The position numbers were made by a program, and so were the translations under genes. From Geotrypetes seraphini (Eukaryota; Chordata; Amphibia; Gymnophiona; Dermophiidae), in contig NC_047096.1 of assembly GCF_902459505.1 (NCBI RefSeq), positions 14,412,501 to 14,476,500 of the forward strand: a stretch of DNA of 64,000 nt, given 5' to 3'. Positions 62,155 to 64,000 of the stretch are shown one piece after another (the stretch's first letter is position 1; the number at the start of each line of letters is the position of its first letter). The notes under the pieces were generated by a model. The model was given only the letters and a program-made list of their open reading frames with translations. It was not told the DNA's origin and ran no database searches.

Positions 62155-62460
62155 GTGTATTTATTTATTTTAAAAAAAATTTCAACCGCCTATATCTGGG
62201 CGGCATTACAATAATAACATGCACAGAATATAACAAACAAGACTTTTGCAGACAACTTGGGTTACAGATGAATAATCGCATCTTAAATAGATCTTCCCAG
62301 TACAGTTCATCTTAAAACCAGCATTCAACGTTTCAGCTTTACTGAAATGCTTCTAAAAATAACGTCGTGTGAAGAATTTTTTTTAAACTTCTAAATCTCC
62401 GATAACGCTCTTAGCGGTTCAGTTAATTTGTTCCACAGCGTTATCCCCATGATAGAAATA
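62155..62460 (-). mobile_element. LINE/SINE 3' tail, minus
   Basis: 'tttatttattttaaaaaaaa', 'ccgcctatatctgggcggca' and 'ttaatttgttccacagcgtt' fit a minus-strand retroposon end, but the family was not fixed. Confidence 0.4.
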
Positions 62461-62770
62461 GCAGTAACAGTAAATTTACTAACGAATTAGCACATGCTAA
62501 ATGCTAACCTGTCCATAGACTAACATGCATGCGTTAGAAGGCCTTAGTGCCTTTATCCAAGTAATGTTACACTAAAACACTACCTTCCTCAAACAAAGTT
62601 TAACCCAAAGCAGTTTTTCTTCCAAGACTGATTTCCCACTTCCTCTCAGCTTATTGCTCAACTGATCGTTTTAATCATAAGATGCCTACTTGCTGTCCAG
62701 TTACAAACCACACACACTTCCTTCCATAGAAGTCCCTGCCTCCAGACAATTAGCTGCCATCTTTGGTTGG
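62461..62770. other. Harbinger-like remnant, then anonymous sequence
   Basis: 62485-62580 has 'gcacatgctaaatgctaacc' and 'tagtgcctttatcc', a degraded Harbinger-like unit. The rest is unassigned. Confidence 0.3.
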
Positions 62771-62778
62771 GGGCCTAG

Positions 62779-62937
62779 CACTGTGGTTCTCAAACCAGTC
62801 CTCAGAGCACACCTAGCCAATCAGGTTTTCAGGATATCCACAACGAATATGCATGAGAAAGATTTGCATACAAAAGCTTATCTCATGCATAGTCCTGTTG
62901 AATATCCTGAAAAATCGGTCTGGGCAGAGAACCACTG
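62779..62937. mobile_element. hAT-type MITE
   Basis: CACTGTGGTTCTCAAACCAG...GCAGAGAACCACTG. Interior 'aacgaatatgcatgaga' as in 46737-46931. Confidence 0.6.
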
Positions 62938-62999
62938 GCCTAGAGTCTTCCATGTTACCTTGAAAAGTGGACTAACCCGGCCACCACACCATTTCATTC

Positions 63000-63413
63000 A
63001 GTTCAGAGACAAAACCGCCGAAGGCATAGGCGCGCGCCGACAACTGAGCGCAAGACGGAAGCGCGCGCCGAAGAAAAAGAGTGTTTTTAGGGGCTCCGAC
63101 GGGGGGTTTTGTTGGGGAACCCCCCCCACTTTACTTAATACAGATCGCGGCAGCGTTGTGGGGGGTTTGGGGGGTTGTAACCACCCTCACTATACTGGAA
63201 ACTTAACTGTTTCCCTGTTTTTAGGGAAAAAGTAGTTTTCAGTAAAATGTGAGGTGTTACAACCCCCCAACCCCCCACAACGCCCCCACAATGCGGCGCG
63301 ATCTGTATAAATACCACCCCCCCCCCCGTCGGAGCCCTTTAAAACAGTCATTTTCTTTGGCCTGCGCCTCCACGTTGCGCTCAGTTGTCTGCGCGCGCCT
63401 TTGACCTGACACC
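63000..63413 (-). mobile_element. GC-rich palindromic element FB-GC, copy 4
   Basis: AGTTCAGAGACAAAACCGCC to TTTGACCTGACACC, orientation as copy 3. TTTCATTC is duplicated at 62992-62999 and 63414-63421. The palindrome core is shortened on one side. Confidence 0.7.
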
Positions 63414-63519
63414 TTTCATTCATATTATAAGGAAGAATTTCTTAGGTAGGGCTCCTTAGCCCGAGGCCTGGAGACCAGACTTAATGTGTCTTGAGCAGCC
63501 TCAAATCGGTGGAATAGAT

Positions 63520-63608
63520 CAGTGCTCTTCAACCTTTTTACACTGGCAGAAATAAAAGAATTATTTTGTGGACCGGCATCGGTCTGCGGACTGGCGGTTG
63601 AAGACTGG
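63520..63608. mobile_element. hAT-type mini-MITE
   Basis: CAGTGCTCTTCAACCTTTTT at the left and GGCGGTTGAAGACTGGG at the right are near-inverted; about 89 bp. Confidence 0.45.
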
Positions 63609-64000
63609 GCTACGTTGTGGGCCAGACCCCGCCCATCTTTGCCCCAGACCCCGCCCCCATAGCACTAATTGTAACACTATTTTTTCCATTCATTTTTCAT
63701 ATATACACACAATATAATCTTATTAACAACCCATAATGGTTAACCACAAAATTAAACTACACAAAGCACACTGTATGCTTCTCAACATTCATTCCTACCA
63801 GAACATAGATAACCCCATGCAAATACAGGACCAAAAATTAAAAGTACTAATAAATACAAACAAACCCTAAGGTTCAAGACTCTGCATGCAGTACAACCCC
63901 CGGAGAAAAAGAAACAAATGCATTTCTTCCTGAACAGTGCAAAATACAGACAGCAGATGAAAATTCTCAAAATTGACACAATTCAATCACTAAATTCAAA
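63609..64000. other. No recognised feature
   Basis: AT-rich sequence to the window end; no ARL8A exon 1 seen. Confidence 0.4.

Noticed and set aside
48080-64000. ARL8A exon 1
   Set aside because: No minus-strand match to the expected MELTLVGLQYSGKTT region was found; intron 1 must reach beyond the window.

Overview
This is vertebrate nuclear DNA, very rich in repeats, carrying most of one host gene. The transposon mix is CR1 LINEs with ATGTTCTTATG or ATGTTTCTATG tails, L2-like LINEs, a tRNA-derived SINE, and hAT, mariner/Tigger, piggyBac and Harbinger-type MITEs, Helitrons and many foldback elements. With intron lengths of 1.2 to 11.6 kb in a normally compact gene, this suggests an amphibian, most likely a caecilian. 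The species call rests on my memory of such repeats and is inference.

The host gene is ARL8A, a lysosomal Arf-like GTPase, on the minus strand. Six coding exons, 2 to 7, lie at 47999-48079, 44458-44531, 41724-41817, 30076-30143, 25219-25289 and 23946-23995. All have GT-AG borders and the reading frame joins through to the stop codon. They encode residues 42-186 of the 186-residue protein. Exon 1 (41 codons, with the P-loop) was not found and should lie beyond 64000, so intron 1 is longer than 15.9 kb. No second functional host gene was recognised. A 5'-truncated processed pseudogene of NUCKS1 lies at 9276-9716, and a decayed copy of an unnamed multicopy coding family lies near 6470-7157.

Layout: 1-23.6 kb is sequence downstream of ARL8A, made of nested LINE fragments, MITEs and foldbacks, with a quieter stretch at about 17-19.3 kb. 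23.6-48.1 kb is the ARL8A body; intron 4 (30.1-41.7 kb) holds a CR1 with a long open reading frame and a roughly 5 kb mariner relic packed with later insertions. 48.1-64 kb is part of intron 1, again mostly repeats, including Helitrons, a tandem-triplicated CR1 3' end, a 105-bp minisatellite inside a hAT-like element, and foldbacks.

The most interesting signal is a dispersed set of about eleven short motifs with hammerhead-ribozyme architecture (CTGANGA, stem II, GAAA, stem III, closed by a 5-6 bp stem I). Several lie in inverted pairs inside foldback retroelement-like units. One unit (51800-52417) carries two such motifs head to head and is bounded by a perfect 16-bp target duplication inside an L2-like LINE.
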